NCBI GenBank assembly: GCA_947579665.1
Contig: OX388352.1
Coordinates: forward strand, 36,140,216 to 36,204,215
Direction: 5' to 3'
Length of the DNA: 64,000 nucleotides
DNA from: Sympetrum striolatum
Taxonomy: Eukaryota > Arthropoda > Insecta > Odonata > Libellulidae
Positions 1 through 11,986 of this stretch are shown in pieces (the stretch's first letter is position 1; every line of letters starts with the position of its first letter). Position numbers and translations under genes: made by a program. The notes below the pieces were generated by a model. It searched no databases. It was not told where the DNA came from and was given only the letters and a program-made list of their open reading frames with translations.

Positions 1-2170
1 CAGGATGCACCTCTGTCCAATTTTCGTGGTAACACTGTATGAATCCTGCCTCTTGAGAAGAGGCACTAACTACCTCCAGCATTGCTGATTTTCTCTTTGG
101 AAATATATTTCTCCTTCCTCTAATTGGTCTTGTTTCCTCTTGGTAACTGTACCCCAGGCCCTCAAGGCTCAGGTTTGTGGTCTGGAATTCATTGACCCAG
201 TCATGTAAGTCTGCCAAGTCTGTGACCTGTGGTGGTTTTCATATCGCTACTCAGGTTTTCTTGTTCTGTTGTACTCCAAATATTTAGTCTCTGTTCTCAA
301 TTTTTTCTGTCCATCAACCTCCAAATAAACAGTCTGCACGGCTTATATTAGGGTCACTGGGAAGAGGTATTACTCTGCCTATAGCCTGGTGTAATCTTTC
401 TTTAACAACTCTGAGCAAATAGATAATATAAGGCTCTGTTACTAAGGAGTTAAATCTTGGCATAGAACTTCCTGATTCTCTTGGAGAAGTCTTAGTTTAA
501 AGCTATACGGTTATTACGAGGAGATGATCTTTTATAATACACAAGGTATACTGTATTGTTTTTGACAATCCATTGTTCTCCAAATAAAAAGCCTCTGTTC
601 TATATAGTTGGCTTATTTGGAAGAGATAATACTCTGAAAATAAGCCAGTGAAACCATTCCATCTCATGCTTAAGTTAAAACTTAAACTAAATCTGGCTGA
701 TCCATATGCATTGATGTCTCATGTTTCAGTTTCCTATGTTTACCTATATTCTGATGATTCATTAACATACTATAAGAATATTAGAAACTGTTGTTCATCA
801 TAACAAACTCAGAGTATGGTATAATGTTCTGCCCTCTATAGTTATTCAACATGTGGAGGCTCTACTTGTACAAGTTTTTGTGTATCTTATAGGCTCTAAA
901 GTTGAAAGGTTGCGTTGATCACTAATGAGATATGAAAATAGTTTTCTATACCATACCTGTGGCTAGGCAACACAATCTGTCCTTATGTATTTAATTGTTA
1001 TTTTATATTATGTCATTACTCTCTAAATTGAGACAGTTAAATCCAAGGTTAAATGGAGGAATTATTCTAGTATGCATAAACTAGGTTATCGTAACCTTTT
1101 TGCTACGGCCGTATTCTCTTAAAATTGTGCTGAGGCTCCGAAGGCTCTCAGAGGAAAAACTTTTGCCAGGTACGCAACATGTTTTCTGCTCTGATGGAGC
1201 CAGGTATAAAATTGAACCCTACCGAGTTCTTACAAGCGGGGCATACTACCCTTTCCTTGGCAACCGTAATTGGGGAAAAACCATATCTGGGCATTTCACT
1301 TCCCTTTTTGCAGAATGGGGCCGCGGTCAGCTAAATGTTATTTGCCAAAGAGAAATTTGTAGTACTAATTCTCAATGTTACCTTGGAAATGAAAATCTAG
1401 TGTTTTGCTGACTATGACTTAGTTCTGTTTATCATCTATATCTTTCAGACACAGAATCTGTGTTTGCTAGATAAACTGACTGGACAAATAAGAAGTAATG
1501 AGAAATATATTCAGGTTTCATAAAATTTAACAATAATGGTATAGAATAATATAAGAAAAAATATTTAAATTCTTTTGTTTTGTAAACTGGAAATTTTATT
1601 TAACAAAATGAGGCCTAGTTTTGATAAAATTAGGTTTAATTCTGAGCAACAATGTATCAATTTCTAGAAGGCAGGATTACCAATCACCCAAGGATTATGT
1701 GGGCAAACCAAGCAAAAGAGGTAGTCGACCTTAGAAACAAACCATTCCTGATGTTTCTCTTATCTTGGCAGACACCCAAAGCCAATGTACTTCCTCTTGA
1801 GCTTCACAGCAGTTCTCTAAAGACCATCTCTAAACACCAAGTTTTAAACATAATATATACTATAATGGTCTTACCGGGTGAGCTTGCCGTCATCCCTATC
1901 CGAAAACCTTTACGTGGCCATCCTCAATCAGGGACAGTCATGAACTCATCTGGTGACCAGCCTTGTCTTCTCGAGGTCTCTGTTCCAAACTCCTGCATCC
2001 TTGCTGCCAGTCCCTCCCTCTTCCTTTGTTGAAACCCATCTACCCCTACTTTTTTCCTCTCCCTCAACTACCCCTCGAAGTTTTTTTGTGGTTCTTATTT
2101 TTTCTTTAGTGGCGCTACCTTCAGCCACCTGCATTTTGGGCTCGCACATAAAATTTAAACAAATTGTATC
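1..2170. other. AT-rich DNA without recognisable gene
   Basis: Short open frames occur on both strands (the longest reach 126 codons, at 1652-2032), but none shows a domain, a consistent coding pattern or a splice-flanked exon that I recognise. The stretch around 1860-2150 is richer in C and T on the plus strand and may be old transposon sequence. I see nothing else to report. Confidence 0.4.
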
Positions 2171-2189
2171 ACTTTAAATAACTCAAACA

Positions 2190-2680
2190 GGCCTGGTTTT
2201 GACCATTACAATACCAATAGCTTGATATCTGATGAAGGCTGTGGCTATGTATACATAAAACTGCCAACAACTCTTGGGATGAAACTACATCCAATTAGCA
2301 GCATATATGTTGCAGAACTTAAGGCCATCAAACTCACTTTGAAGTCTTCCTTGGACTGAGAACTCCCTCTATTAATATGATCAGTACCCTTTAAGCCTTC
2401 AGAAGATATGAACCAATACACCCAAACAAGCAGAATATGCCATCCCTAGTGACCAGACTACAAGATAGTGGGGTCAGAGTGAAATTTCTTATGATATCTG
2501 GGCATGTGAATATTGCTTGAAATGAGGCAGCTGATAAGGCAGCAAAGAAAGCCATCAGGAAGGCAGCAATAGACTTTGAAGAAATAGTGCCAGATGATCT
2601 GAAATCTAACTTAAAATGCACGGCCCTCAAAGAGTGGAAACAATGTTGATCCTCTATCATACAAAATTAGTTATGTGCTG
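2190..2680 (+). pseudogene. LINE RNase H domain, decayed fragment
   Basis: Two stretches in different frames read like the RNase H domain of a non-LTR retrotransposon. One (about 2215-2360) contains SIYVAELKAIKLTLKS, like the conserved glutamate helix. The second (about 2435-2650) contains SGHVNIAxNEAADKAAKKA, matching the family pattern GHxGIxGNExAD with one stop inside. In intact LINEs this domain follows the reverse transcriptase; no reverse transcriptase is visible upstream. Stops and a frame change show it is dead. The clade (R1/jockey/I-like) is an inference from the presence of RNase H. Confidence 0.6.
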
Positions 2681-2957
2681 TAAAAGGGGATGCCAAACCA
2701 TAGAGCTCCTCCTATGTATATTTGTTTATTTTAGCTGCTATGACACAAACATTCTTGCATGGTGTAGAAAGAGTTTTTTTTGTTTTGATCAAATATAATA
2801 ACAAAGGGTAAGGTGCAAAATGACCTAAGCTGTCAACATGAGGTATTCATATCTATTTAATAAATAAAGACTTGAACAATTGAACATCTTTATTTAAATA
2901 GAAGGTAAAATAGAACATTAATGCTAAAACATTAAATGATATTTCAGAAATTCACCC

Positions 2958-3545
2958 ATTCAGCTTTCTCCTCTGTGTGGGGGCAATGTGTCCCCAAACT
3001 CTGATGATATGATATATTTAAATTTTTCTTTGTCTTGTTTTATGAATGGAAATATTCTGCCTTTCCCTGGATAATCAACAAGAGCAGGAGTAATCCTTGC
3101 ATAACATAAATACATCTATACTAATTGACAATATAATTCTCTCTGTACCAATTAATATTTTAAGTAATAGAACCAATAATACCATTTTTATTACTGGGTG
3201 CCCCAGGTTGGGTATTCGGACTTCCATTATATAAGTTTAAATATATCAGGATAGTCGTAATATCACCTAAAATAGTTCTGCTGACTTGCTGATGGCTTTA
3301 AGGAAAAGTTTCCATTATATAAGTTTAAATATATCAGGATAATCTTAATATCACCTAAAATAGTTCTGCTGACTTGCTGATGGATTTAAGGAATAGTTAA
3401 GGTTTCTACAGTCCACTATTTCATTAAATTCTTACAATATTTCACTGAAGCGATAAGATTAACCACCATGTTTGTTATGTACACCAAATGGTAAAAAAAT
3501 ACCACCTTCGATGCAACCAACATAGCTCGAGAAGAGCGACTCTTT
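2958..3545. repeat. Dispersed repeat, copy 1 (partner at 38320-38820)
   Basis: This block, beginning with a stretch that contains CTCCTCTGTGTGGGGGCAAT, recurs in the same orientation at 38320-38820 with few differences. No coding potential is visible. The distal end differs between copies: here it continues past CAACCATAGCTCGAGAAG, while the other copy skips part of that stretch. Confidence 0.75.
3222..3396. repeat. Local tandem duplication of about 87 bp
   Basis: A segment starting TTCCATTATATAAGTTTAAA is repeated directly after itself. The partner block near 38.58 kb has it only once, so the duplication happened after the two blocks separated. Confidence 0.8.
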
Positions 3546-4480
3546 GAGATTCTCTGTTTTGAGCGTGCATTTCGTCTTCATCTTTATAGCTGGCACGTTT
3601 TGAAGACTTTTGTGATGTTATAAATTTTATAAATACTCGTTACAAGTCATTGATTTTACTGCTGTAGAAGCTATATTGTTTTAAGAAAGAATTAAATTCA
3701 TATTGCACTAAATCAGCTCGAATCTCATGTGTAATTTACTCTTCTTCAAAGATGTTGGACATGAATTACTTTGGCTGCTCATATTTCCTACTAACATAAA
3801 ATTTTCCATGAAATTGGTTATCTCAGATAATGCTCCAAAACACGTAATAAATATAAAAATAGAGTAATATTACAATAATACCTGTGATGACAAATAACAT
3901 TAAGGTGTAGGAGAAGAGAAAACATGGAAGGGATGGTGTGAGTGATACTACATACTTAATCTGTAAATGTATGTTTAATCATCGCTGTGTATTTGATCAT
4001 CACAAAAATACAGATTTTGAATTATAACTAAGAGAAGTAATTTTCATAGTAAGCCACAGAAAACCTAATCATATAAACTAATGGAGTTAAGAGATTTCCC
4101 TCATAAGTATTTTTTAACTTCACTTCTAATATTTGATCCAAATCTTATTTATTTACTCCTATCAACTTCTCCAGATCTCATTTTTCAATAGGTTATTTAT
4201 AACTTTTTATTTTCTTCAACTTAATTTCCAGCTCTGCCTTGAGAAGAATGTGATGCTGTAAACGTCAGCTCTAGGTAATCTCTACACTTGTTTCACCCCA
4301 TTTCTCTATCTTTCTTCAACTAATATAAAATCTGTCTGCTTCCTTTATCAATCAACAGGTTCTTTCCAAGTCTGAAGCTTCCTTCTGTGATGATTATACC
4401 ATGTATTTATCACTATCATCTTCCACTCCTTGCAAAACAGTATCAGTCTCATACCTCACTCATCTTTCTACCCAAGACCA
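3546..4480. other. AT-rich DNA, nothing recognised
   Basis: No long open frame, no repeat partner noticed inside the window and no RNA-gene signature. The last bases before 4490 (GCTGTGGCTTGGACACCC) resemble the hAT-like terminus seen at 49860-49889, so a transposon end may lie here. Confidence 0.35.
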
Positions 4481-6314
4481 TATTTCTTTGTGCTGTGGCT
4501 TGGACACCCAGGATACAATGAATTTTTTTTATAATTCAATCACAATTAAAGAATAAAACATGGAGTGAAAAATAATTCATTTAAGTTATGGCATATTTAT
4601 CGAGATATAACACTTTTTTTGGGAATTAAGGACTGTAATAAACTCTGAATTTTATACTCATATATTAATTTTATTTCAGCTTAATTAAAACAAAAAAAAT
4701 CATTCATTTTCAATTCAGTTTAGAACCCATTTCTAGGTATATATATTTCAAGGTATAAAATGTTTCTTATACTGAAAACAACTTTTGGCAATAGTTTTCC
4801 AAAACAACTGATCAACACACATAAGTTAACTAATCTACAGAGCCAAACAGCATTTTCCAATTAATTACAAAAAATAATTTTAATGATTAAATATCTAATT
4901 ATTTCTTTATATTGTGGAATCAAAAGGTATATAAAAGAGTAAATTTGACTTACTAATTACATATTAACAACCAATCAGGAGCATGGCAAAAAAGACACAA
5001 GCACGGCAAAAAAGGCACAAGCAAGTTACTATACGAAATCATTATTTGGCAGGAAGGGAAGTTAAAATTAGATTTTTACCTCTAAAAATCACATTTTACT
5101 AAGCAAATGGTAATAATAGAATAGCTATTGCAGTATTTGGCACTTGTTCTACAGAGTGGGTTGTATCATGACCATCCCTAGTCTTTTAAGTTTGAATGTA
5201 CTCTTTATAATAATGGCCTGAGCTATATAGAAAAATGGATGTTATTCACCTAAAAACACAGTAATTTGAAGCAACAGGATACTTTGCTAAACACAGAGAA
5301 TCTTATTTCAACAGAACATAAATATTCCACAGCATCATGTTAACATAGCAGTGATTCTGAGAAAGAAAAAAAAACTAAACATATTTACAAACCAGTTTAC
5401 TAATAATGGAAGGGATCAGCTTTTTAAAGAAGAGGAAATAATATATTGTGCATTTCTTGCATGAAATAAATTTCTTATGCAAGAAGAGAAAATGTATAAA
5501 TATAAAGTTAAAATTAAGATCAAACAAAGAATACTACAGAATAATAATCATTACTTTTAAAACATTTCTCTTCCCCTGACCTCACAAAAATCACAGGGTA
5601 AGATAACAAGGCATTCCTGTTTATATATTTCACTCATAGTCCCACAGATTATACAAAAAATATGCATACAACATGGAAAATAACATTGATAAATGGTATA
5701 TATATGATCTTGATATGGAATATCCAGGTAATATTTGTAATTTCACAGCGACTGACTGACCTTTCAAACAATTTCCTTTAATTGACTCAAAATTATATTA
5801 AACATTTAAGTGGGTCAAGGGAAAATGTTTTTATTCCACTTCAGATGGCAAATATCAATGAAAAAATAAAATTCTGAAATTTGGTAATTTTTTATTTCTA
5901 CTCCTTTGTATGATAGCGGTTCATCTATGTAAGCTATTTTGGCTCATGAAATATTTTTTATAACAATTAATTTGCATATTTCCTTTGGGATATGCAACCA
6001 CATATTCCATATAGAAAAAGGAATATTTCATTTCATAATTGACTTCCTTACAAACAGCCTCATAGATTGTTACAGATTATCTTAAAATTCACTGAAACCT
6101 CTTCTCTTTTGACAATCTCGGAGAGAATATTTATAATCAAATTTTCAATTGATATTTTACTATGACCCTTCTAGTTTATGCAGCCTGCTTCCCAAGTTCT
6201 AGTATGATGCATCTAAAGGCCACCGCACAGCAGGAAATATTTCACACAATGGTGGATACACATTCCTAATTAGCTGATATTTGAGCATGTTCTATTCTTG
6301 AAATACCGTAGAAT

Positions 6315-7144
6315 GGGGTGACTTCGGTCGTTTTCGAGAGTTTTCTTAATATTTCTCCATTCAATTACCATGTATGCACAGAAAACTAAATGGAGGTATA
6401 CCTTATTCATTCAAATAAAATTTAAATCGTTCTCTTAAAGTAGAATAAAAGACAAAATTTGTTTAAAAATATAAGGAATAGCGGCCGTAGGCGCCCCAAC
6501 CGATGTGACTTTGGCCACCTAAAATAATGTTTCTTAAATATCGCCTATTATATTAATTATATGACTAATAATACGAACATTATAATTAATATTTGTTCAA
6601 TAAGTACTGAGATAAGGAGAAATTGACTCGGAACAACCTTGTTCCACTTCGTTTATAAATTTTCAAAAAAATAAACTTTTTGTGCATTTTTTACTGTTTC
6701 CTCCAGAAACAAAAAGAATGAAAATCCTTAGAGAAAACTTCTACTCACTGCCGCTCGAACCCATTTAAAATTTTATTCAAGCCTTAGAATCTTTGTTTTG
6801 TTACTACTAATGAATCCCCGAACCCAGACAATTCCTGGGCAGTTATTGTCAAAGCACTGGACATTTACTTTTTACTGTTCAAACTTTAACAGCCCTTCCA
6901 TAAGTGCAATCTCTTCTTCACGAGAAAGAACTGTTTTGCCTCCGAATTTCTTCAAATGTTTCCCATTGATCTTATTTTGCTTAGTGCTCCTCGGGACCTG
7001 GTAATTTTCTGCCGATTTTCTAATTTTTATTTTCGGACTATTGACTACATCAAACGCTTCTTTTAAGGTATTTTCATCGTGCATTTGATACAACCGCCTA
7101 CCACTGACTTTTTGATTGTTCCCTGTTATGGCCGAAGTCACCCC
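6315..7144. repeat. 15-bp inverted repeat flanking the pogo remnant
   Basis: GGGGTGACTTCGGTC at 6315-6329 is matched in inverted orientation by GGCCGAAGTCACCCC at 7130-7144 (14 of 15). The pogo-type frame lies between them, and the right-hand copy falls within the first codons of that frame. Copy C has the same pair at about 50219 and 51858. It may be a terminal repeat or a chance internal one; I see no TA duplication outside it. Confidence 0.4.
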
Positions 7145-7156
7145 ACAATATTGCAA
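6620..7156 (-). pseudogene. pogo/Tigger-like transposase, N-terminal remnant
   Basis: The first 94 codons read from 7156 leftward give a protein with the helix-turn-helix layout of pogo/CENP-B-type DNA-binding domains: GRRLYQMHDENTLKEAF, then SIRK-like KIRKSAENYQVPRST, then GGKTVLSREEEIALMEGLL. After a stop, further pieces follow in the same direction: VQCFDNNCPGIVWVRGF resembles the conserved DNxPGxDWVxGF of the second DNA-binding part. No DDE catalytic core was found, so it is a dead 5' part. Copy C has a second, more broken version (50560-51880). Confidence 0.65.
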
Positions 7157-7298
7157 TATTTTCCTAGATAGCCATAATAACCAGGTCTTAAGTCAAACAT
7201 GTTAACTTTTTATATATTGTGGTCATGAACGAGCTAATGAAATTAGAAAATCAATTTCTCTTGCATGACTTTTACAGAAAAGGTTTCACAACATTGGT

Positions 7299-9350
7299 GA
7301 TAATAACCGAGAAAGTGCAATGCCAAAATTTGAAATACCTAACTTCTCTTACACTTGCATTCCAATCTCCCATTGCTATTTTGCAACACTCTGCGTTCCT
7401 CCTTAATTATTTCCTCTACATTTTCATACACTTCTTCTATCTCAGCATCTTCGTGTTCGAATTCAGAATCTAGGTTCGGACCAAGATCATTCAGATATAT
7501 TTCTATAAGAAATACATGTAAACTTCACTTACCTTAATTGTAGAGATTGTTTCTTTTATATAATCGAATGACAAGGAATAATCATACAGAATCGAAGCAA
7601 ATAACAATATTTTTGTAATAAAAAAAGTTAACTCCTGAAAAGTATGCATAAATGCATATGCATATGCATGGTGATCCCAGATTTACATTTTTTTATGATT
7701 ACTTTTCCCATTTAAAAAATCAAGCCTTTATGGTTCTACATTTTATTTTTCAAGATCGTACTATACAATTAGTCCTTACGCATTATAGCGAAGTAAAAAT
7801 TCCAACAATGTGACATAGAGGTAGCTTAAGATTACTAACAGAAGTAACCATCCAGCATCATTTAGGTCGTCCAAATACCCTGCAAAAAGGTAATAAAATA
7901 GTTATAGCGTTAACATTTCCGTAAATCAATTTCATTCTGTTCATTACTATTACGCTACGTACCTTGGAAAAAATCGGTCAAGTTTTCTAGCATGGTTAAG
8001 TGCAAAGACTGAAGATTCTTTTCTTACAACCAAACTGTTAGCTGAAAAGATACAAACAAAATTTAATACACATCCTCGTAAAAGAAAATATAAAATAGAG
8101 GAAAATTCATGCAAAAATGGATGTACTCGGATATGAGTATATATACATTTGTATGGCAAAATTTAAAACGAAAGTTCGAACCTTTGTTCAGGACGGTTAT
8201 GAGAAGCTAGATGGCGGTAATGAATAGAGGAGGGGGAAATACCCGGATAAACGATCATAAGGTTCAAGTCAAGTTAAACACTCTCTTCTTTATGTTGGGA
8301 GATTTAGTCGACGACTTGATAATGCTACTATTATATAATTTTGTTGAACTTTCAATCATCGTTATCTTTTTTAAATTCACTTACGTTTTAGTACATGGTA
8401 AATTAACACAAATTTTGGTATTCTAAACTGATAAATTGACGTTCTAAATTTGAAATAGTTTCTGAAATTCCTACATCATATTGAAAATCTGACAATCGTC
8501 TTCATCGTATTTAAAGTAATTTCCACTGAATCAGAGTTGATTAAATTGTAATATTTATATCAATAACATTCGTAGTCCGTAGAAGTTATATTTTGATTTT
8601 TATGGGACTTCAATGATGGTACTTCCATGGTACCACCATGTTTTCTGTCATAAAATGATTGAAAGATTTTATGAATTTAGAAGGATACATAAAGACGAAA
8701 TAATTTAGCTTGAAAATACAATTTATATACAAAAATCAATCATTTAGAGAGAATTTCATTCGATTATATTTAGCACACTCATTTTGACTTGGTGTAGAAT
8801 TTCGTTTATCCGTGGATGTTTTTCGTCAAGCTCATTACGGTGCTTTCTTTAGAATGAAAGCAGTAAAAGTAGAACTTTTCATACACAGTACAATGGATCA
8901 CCTAAAAAGTGTGTCTTCTGATAAAGTCTTCATTCTGATACCATCTATTCGAAATTGATTTTTCTCCGAAAGGAAGGGAAACGAACAGCCCTGATTGCGA
9001 AAAGGTTTCATTCTTTATCATGTTTACACTCTCAATGTAAGAAATTAATAAAACGATTCATTCATTTTCATACTGTATGGTGTTCACGCGTCGTCGCTTG
9101 CATTAATTCTTTATCTTCATCTGGTCATTTAATTTTGCGGTTTACGTGTCATAAAATTTCTTACAAACAGCACCACTTCAGGAATTGTACGCCATATTCC
9201 TAGTAAAGTTCGTATTTCTACATTACTTTCCGTAAGATATGAAAATCGCACAAGTAATATCCTTAATTTCTGATGTTAGCAATCAATATAAATTATCATA
9301 AAAACTAGAATAGCTATTACGTAAAAATTACTCCTATTGTAGGGGAGAAC
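7299..9350. repeat. Segment shared by copies A, B and C
   Basis: The segment has clear partners at 42176-44170 and 52030-54570. It includes a conserved short frame (8211-8426 here) whose first residues MAVMNRGGGNTRINDH recur in all three copies, but frame lengths differ downstream and no family is recognised. I do not call a gene. The rest is non-coding by eye. Confidence 0.65.
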
Positions 9351-10650
9351 GGAGATTAGGCGCCACCTTAAGAGAGTTCAATATTCTACTGCTGCAAGAT
9401 ATGTTTAATAGCAAATGGAAAAACTGAAAAGCCTCATTCATTTGTCTACAATTTGGAAGAATATAACAGATGTAGTAACTATTTCGAAAATAATTTAGAA
9501 AAAAAATCTACACAATTGCGGGATGACCCCGCCAAGCGGGGTTCTACCGCAACAGTCTCTGGTTTATGACGCCGTGATTTTAGGTAGCTAAAAAGTATGT
9601 ATTTATTAATTAGCAGTGTTAACGGAATATAGGAGTAGAACATGTGAATAGTTAAATTGTGGTAAGTGATGGAACAGTAAATATAAATTATTCCAATATT
9701 TCAGAAAAAAAAGTTATGATGTATGTAAGCTATGCCTCTACTGCGGCGGAATAACGCTAGGTGCTATGGCGCCATAATCCCGGATTGACAGCATTGTGGT
9801 TTAGGTCGTCCTTAATCTAACGGCAATGTGAAATAGTATATATACCGGTATGAAAATGTTGCTTATGTCCTATGCAATAGGTTTAGGTATTTATTTCGAA
9901 TACAAGATAGCAAATCTAGAAATGCGCAGTTACTGCGATGAAATAAGAAGTCAAAAATTAGATGAAAACTGCTGAAAACAAGAATTAGGGCTCCCGGTTA
10001 GTCATGTTGACAGCACGTTTGCCTTTGGCAAGAGCAGTCCCGGGTTCGATTCCTGGGGGCAGCCAATGTGAGAAATTACCTAAGCTGTCGAAGTACTTTT
10101 AACAATACTACTACTAACAACAATTATTACGGCATAAGAAAATCACGCATGGCTTCTAACGACTGGGAACTTAATGCTACATTAACTTTTACATTATAGC
10201 ACTAGTCGTGCGATATTTCAACCAACCATTAACTATTTACCTGGAGTGGCGGCATAACTCTGAGTGGCGCGAGTTTCCCTGGCTCCTCTAAACCATCTAT
10301 CAATTTAGCGTTCGGCTACAAATCGAATTAACCCACTCAATGCTATTTCATTTATAGTTTCCAGAAATTTAAACATTTAAAATCATTTTTTGATTGATTT
10401 CTATAATTTATAAATTTTTTTAGCAAATTTCTATATATGCTTTGGTATCAATTCATCCGCTTCTAGGTGGGTTTAGCATTCTGCTACCCGCAAAACACGA
10501 ATCATTTTCTGTATTACTAATAAGTTATGACTTCGAAAGAAATAATAGCAATTTCATTTTTATAAAATTATTTTAGTGATTATGATTATAATTTATTATT
10601 ATATTATTAATAACATTCAATTCATAAACCGGTAGAATATTTACATTCAG
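9351..10650. other. Segment partly shared with copy C
   Basis: The ends align with 54580-54870 and 55330-55560 in copy C. The middle (about 9620-10350) is private to copy A and holds the tRNA-like sequence at 9989-10064. A small GC-rich hairpin, CCCCGCCAAGCGGGG, lies near 9527-9541. No coding region is recognised. Confidence 0.45.
9989..10064 (+). repeat. tRNA-like sequence, probably SINE head or tRNA pseudogene
   Basis: The sequence starts GGCTCCCGGTTAG and ends GGGGGCAGCC, with a good T-arm/B box (GGGTTCGATTCC) at about 10042-10053. The D-arm half is poor and the acceptor ends pair imperfectly. An anticodon-arm-like hairpin (TTGCC TTT GGCAA) sits in the middle. It is followed by an AT-rich tail with CTACTACTAACAACAA. 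It looks like a tRNA-derived SINE head or decayed tRNA rather than a functional tRNA. Confidence 0.45.
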
Positions 10651-11605
10651 GCCACATATGTGTCACCATTTTTTTATGCCCTTCTAATGGCAAACACGTC
10701 ACCTCTTCTGCAATCTGTGCTTCTTCCCTGAATCAGAGAATGGGGTCGGATTAGGAAAATGAATTTTTAGCAGTTGCTGAGCCACTGATGGTGGCTTGTT
10801 TTCTCTGAGCAGTGATTTTACTGCATTATGTCAGAATTCTAACTAAGTTCTCTTTTCTCCACTGTACTTATTACAGAGAAAAAATCTATTTGACAGCATA
10901 ACTTGGAAGACGTGAATTCCTAATTTTTTGTCCCACTTGAGGGAACGATGCTCATATGTATAGGAAGACATCAATAGATCAAAGTGGTCAATACCTCCCA
11001 TTGAATTATTGTATTCCACTATCGCTTTAGGTTTTTTCGCACTCGGTTTGTTTGGGACCTCAACCATATCCGGGCCAAACTCGGTGCTCAGCAATAGCAC
11101 TTCACGTTTATCATGCCATTTCAAGACGCAAACCCCCACAATGGACCATCTAGATATCACTCCCCCTTTTTCAGTTTCTTTTGCACAGCTTCTGAAGGAT
11201 TGTTCTTCCCATTTACCCTAAGTCACTCCGTAGTGAGTTTCTCCTGCAGCAGTTGAGTGGACAAATCAACAGAATTATAGTAATTGTCCATGAAACAGAA
11301 TGGCCCCTATTTAAAATTAATTCAATAAATGATTTGCGACTTTTCCACTGTGTCCAGCAAATGACCCATATGACTCTGCGAAGTAGGATTTTCTTCAGAC
11401 CAGGAACACCAGTAAATGGAATGTTTGGAATGGAAGGAGGAGACATATACCAAACAATTGGCCGCGGCTTGAACTCAGTAAGGCTAGAGACCCCCATGGT
11501 TGAGAAAGGGACAGCCGTGATAACAGGGACGCTACTAACAGAACCTCCAGATGTCTCCGATCCTTCAACCATGTTCCCCAAGAAAGTCATGTTTCACACC
11601 TTACC
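10650..11605 (-). pseudogene. piggyBac transposase, internally deleted copy A
   Basis: Read leftward from 11605, three frames together give a piggyBac-type transposase. The N-terminal part has IPFTGVPGL. Then come MDNYYNSVDLSTQ, holding the second catalytic aspartate, and EYNNSMGGIDHFDLL, holding the third. The C-terminal cysteine region near 10700 has a stop where a cysteine would be. The region with the first catalytic aspartate (SLDESM in copy C) is missing: the sequence jumps from just after GVPGL to the second-Asp region at about 11350-11360. Frameshifts and stops confirm it is inactive. The 11359-11605 end also matches 36150-36396 in inverted orientation. Confidence 0.85.
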
Positions 11606-11722
11606 TTAAACTACATTATTTATGATGTTATTCTATAAAATGTTTTGTCAATCATCTATTAAACATTCTTACTTTCTCCATATACGAAGTATAGAGAAAG
11701 TATTGTTTTCATGAAAAAATTC
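11359..11722 (+). repeat. Left arm of a 364-bp inverted repeat
   Basis: The sequence is nearly identical to the reverse complement of 36034-36396. The inner end of this arm, 11722, is exactly where the gypsy element begins (TG at 11723). The outer end stops within about 3 bp of the internal-deletion junction of the piggyBac copy. The arms enclose 24.3 kb. Confidence 0.85.
11671..11703. repeat. Short palindrome with TACTTTCTC / GAGAAAGTA arms
   Basis: A 33-bp imperfect palindrome with 9-bp perfect outer arms. It also lies in the right arm of the large inverted repeat, near 36053-36085. It is possibly the end of another element. Confidence 0.6.
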
Positions 11723-11740
11723 TGGGCCGGAATCGTCACA
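11723..11740 (+). repeat. Left 18-bp terminal direct repeat (TG...CA)
   Basis: TGGGCCGGAATCGTCACA is identical to 16661-16678. It sits exactly where the 5' LTR end is expected relative to the primer binding site. Confidence 0.8.
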
Positions 11741-11742
11741 TT

Positions 11743-11760
11743 TGGCGCCCAACGTGGGGC
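11743..11760 (+). promoter_or_regulatory. Primer binding site, Lys-tRNA type
   Basis: TGGCGCCCAACGTGGGGC is complementary to the 3' end of the tRNA-Lys1,2 class, a primer known from several retroelements. It lies two bases after the CA of the left terminal repeat, the canonical spacing. Confidence 0.85.
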
Positions 11761-11986
11761 TCGAGCTAATAAAATTCTTAATTTCATGTCTTAAATTGCG
11801 GGTAATCTCGTGTAACACTCACAGACGTAAGATTAGTTTGTTGTTTTATCTTTTGGTCGTATGATTGCGGAAGCCCATTCGATTTTTCTATCGCCTTCGT
11901 TTTAGCAATCCTATATCACCTGACGGACGAATCCAAGGTCAGTGATTTGGTCACGGTCGGTATCATATGGGGTATGGGTTAAATAA
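11761..11986 (+). other. Untranslated leader of the gypsy element
   Basis: 226 bases between the primer binding site and the gag start codon. Several stops occur in all frames and no conserved motif is recognised. Confidence 0.6.

Larger units (their letters stand above)
4490..11665. repeat. Composite repeat block, copy A (most complete)
   Basis: Sequence here recurs in the same order at 40680-46240 (copy B) and 49889-58880 (copy C). Copy A has all segments: 4590-6090 (shared with B), 6170-7298 with a pogo remnant (shared with C), 7299-9350 (shared with both), 9350-10650 (shared in part with C) and the piggyBac remnant at 10650-11605 (shared with both). B lacks the equivalent of 6091-7298, and C lacks roughly 4690-6170. 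It is either one long element with nested transposases or a duplicated genomic segment. All transposase frames in it are broken. Confidence 0.7.

Noticed and set aside
1100..1411. 103-codon plus-strand frame
   Set aside because: No motif, no codon pattern and no splice context that I can support.
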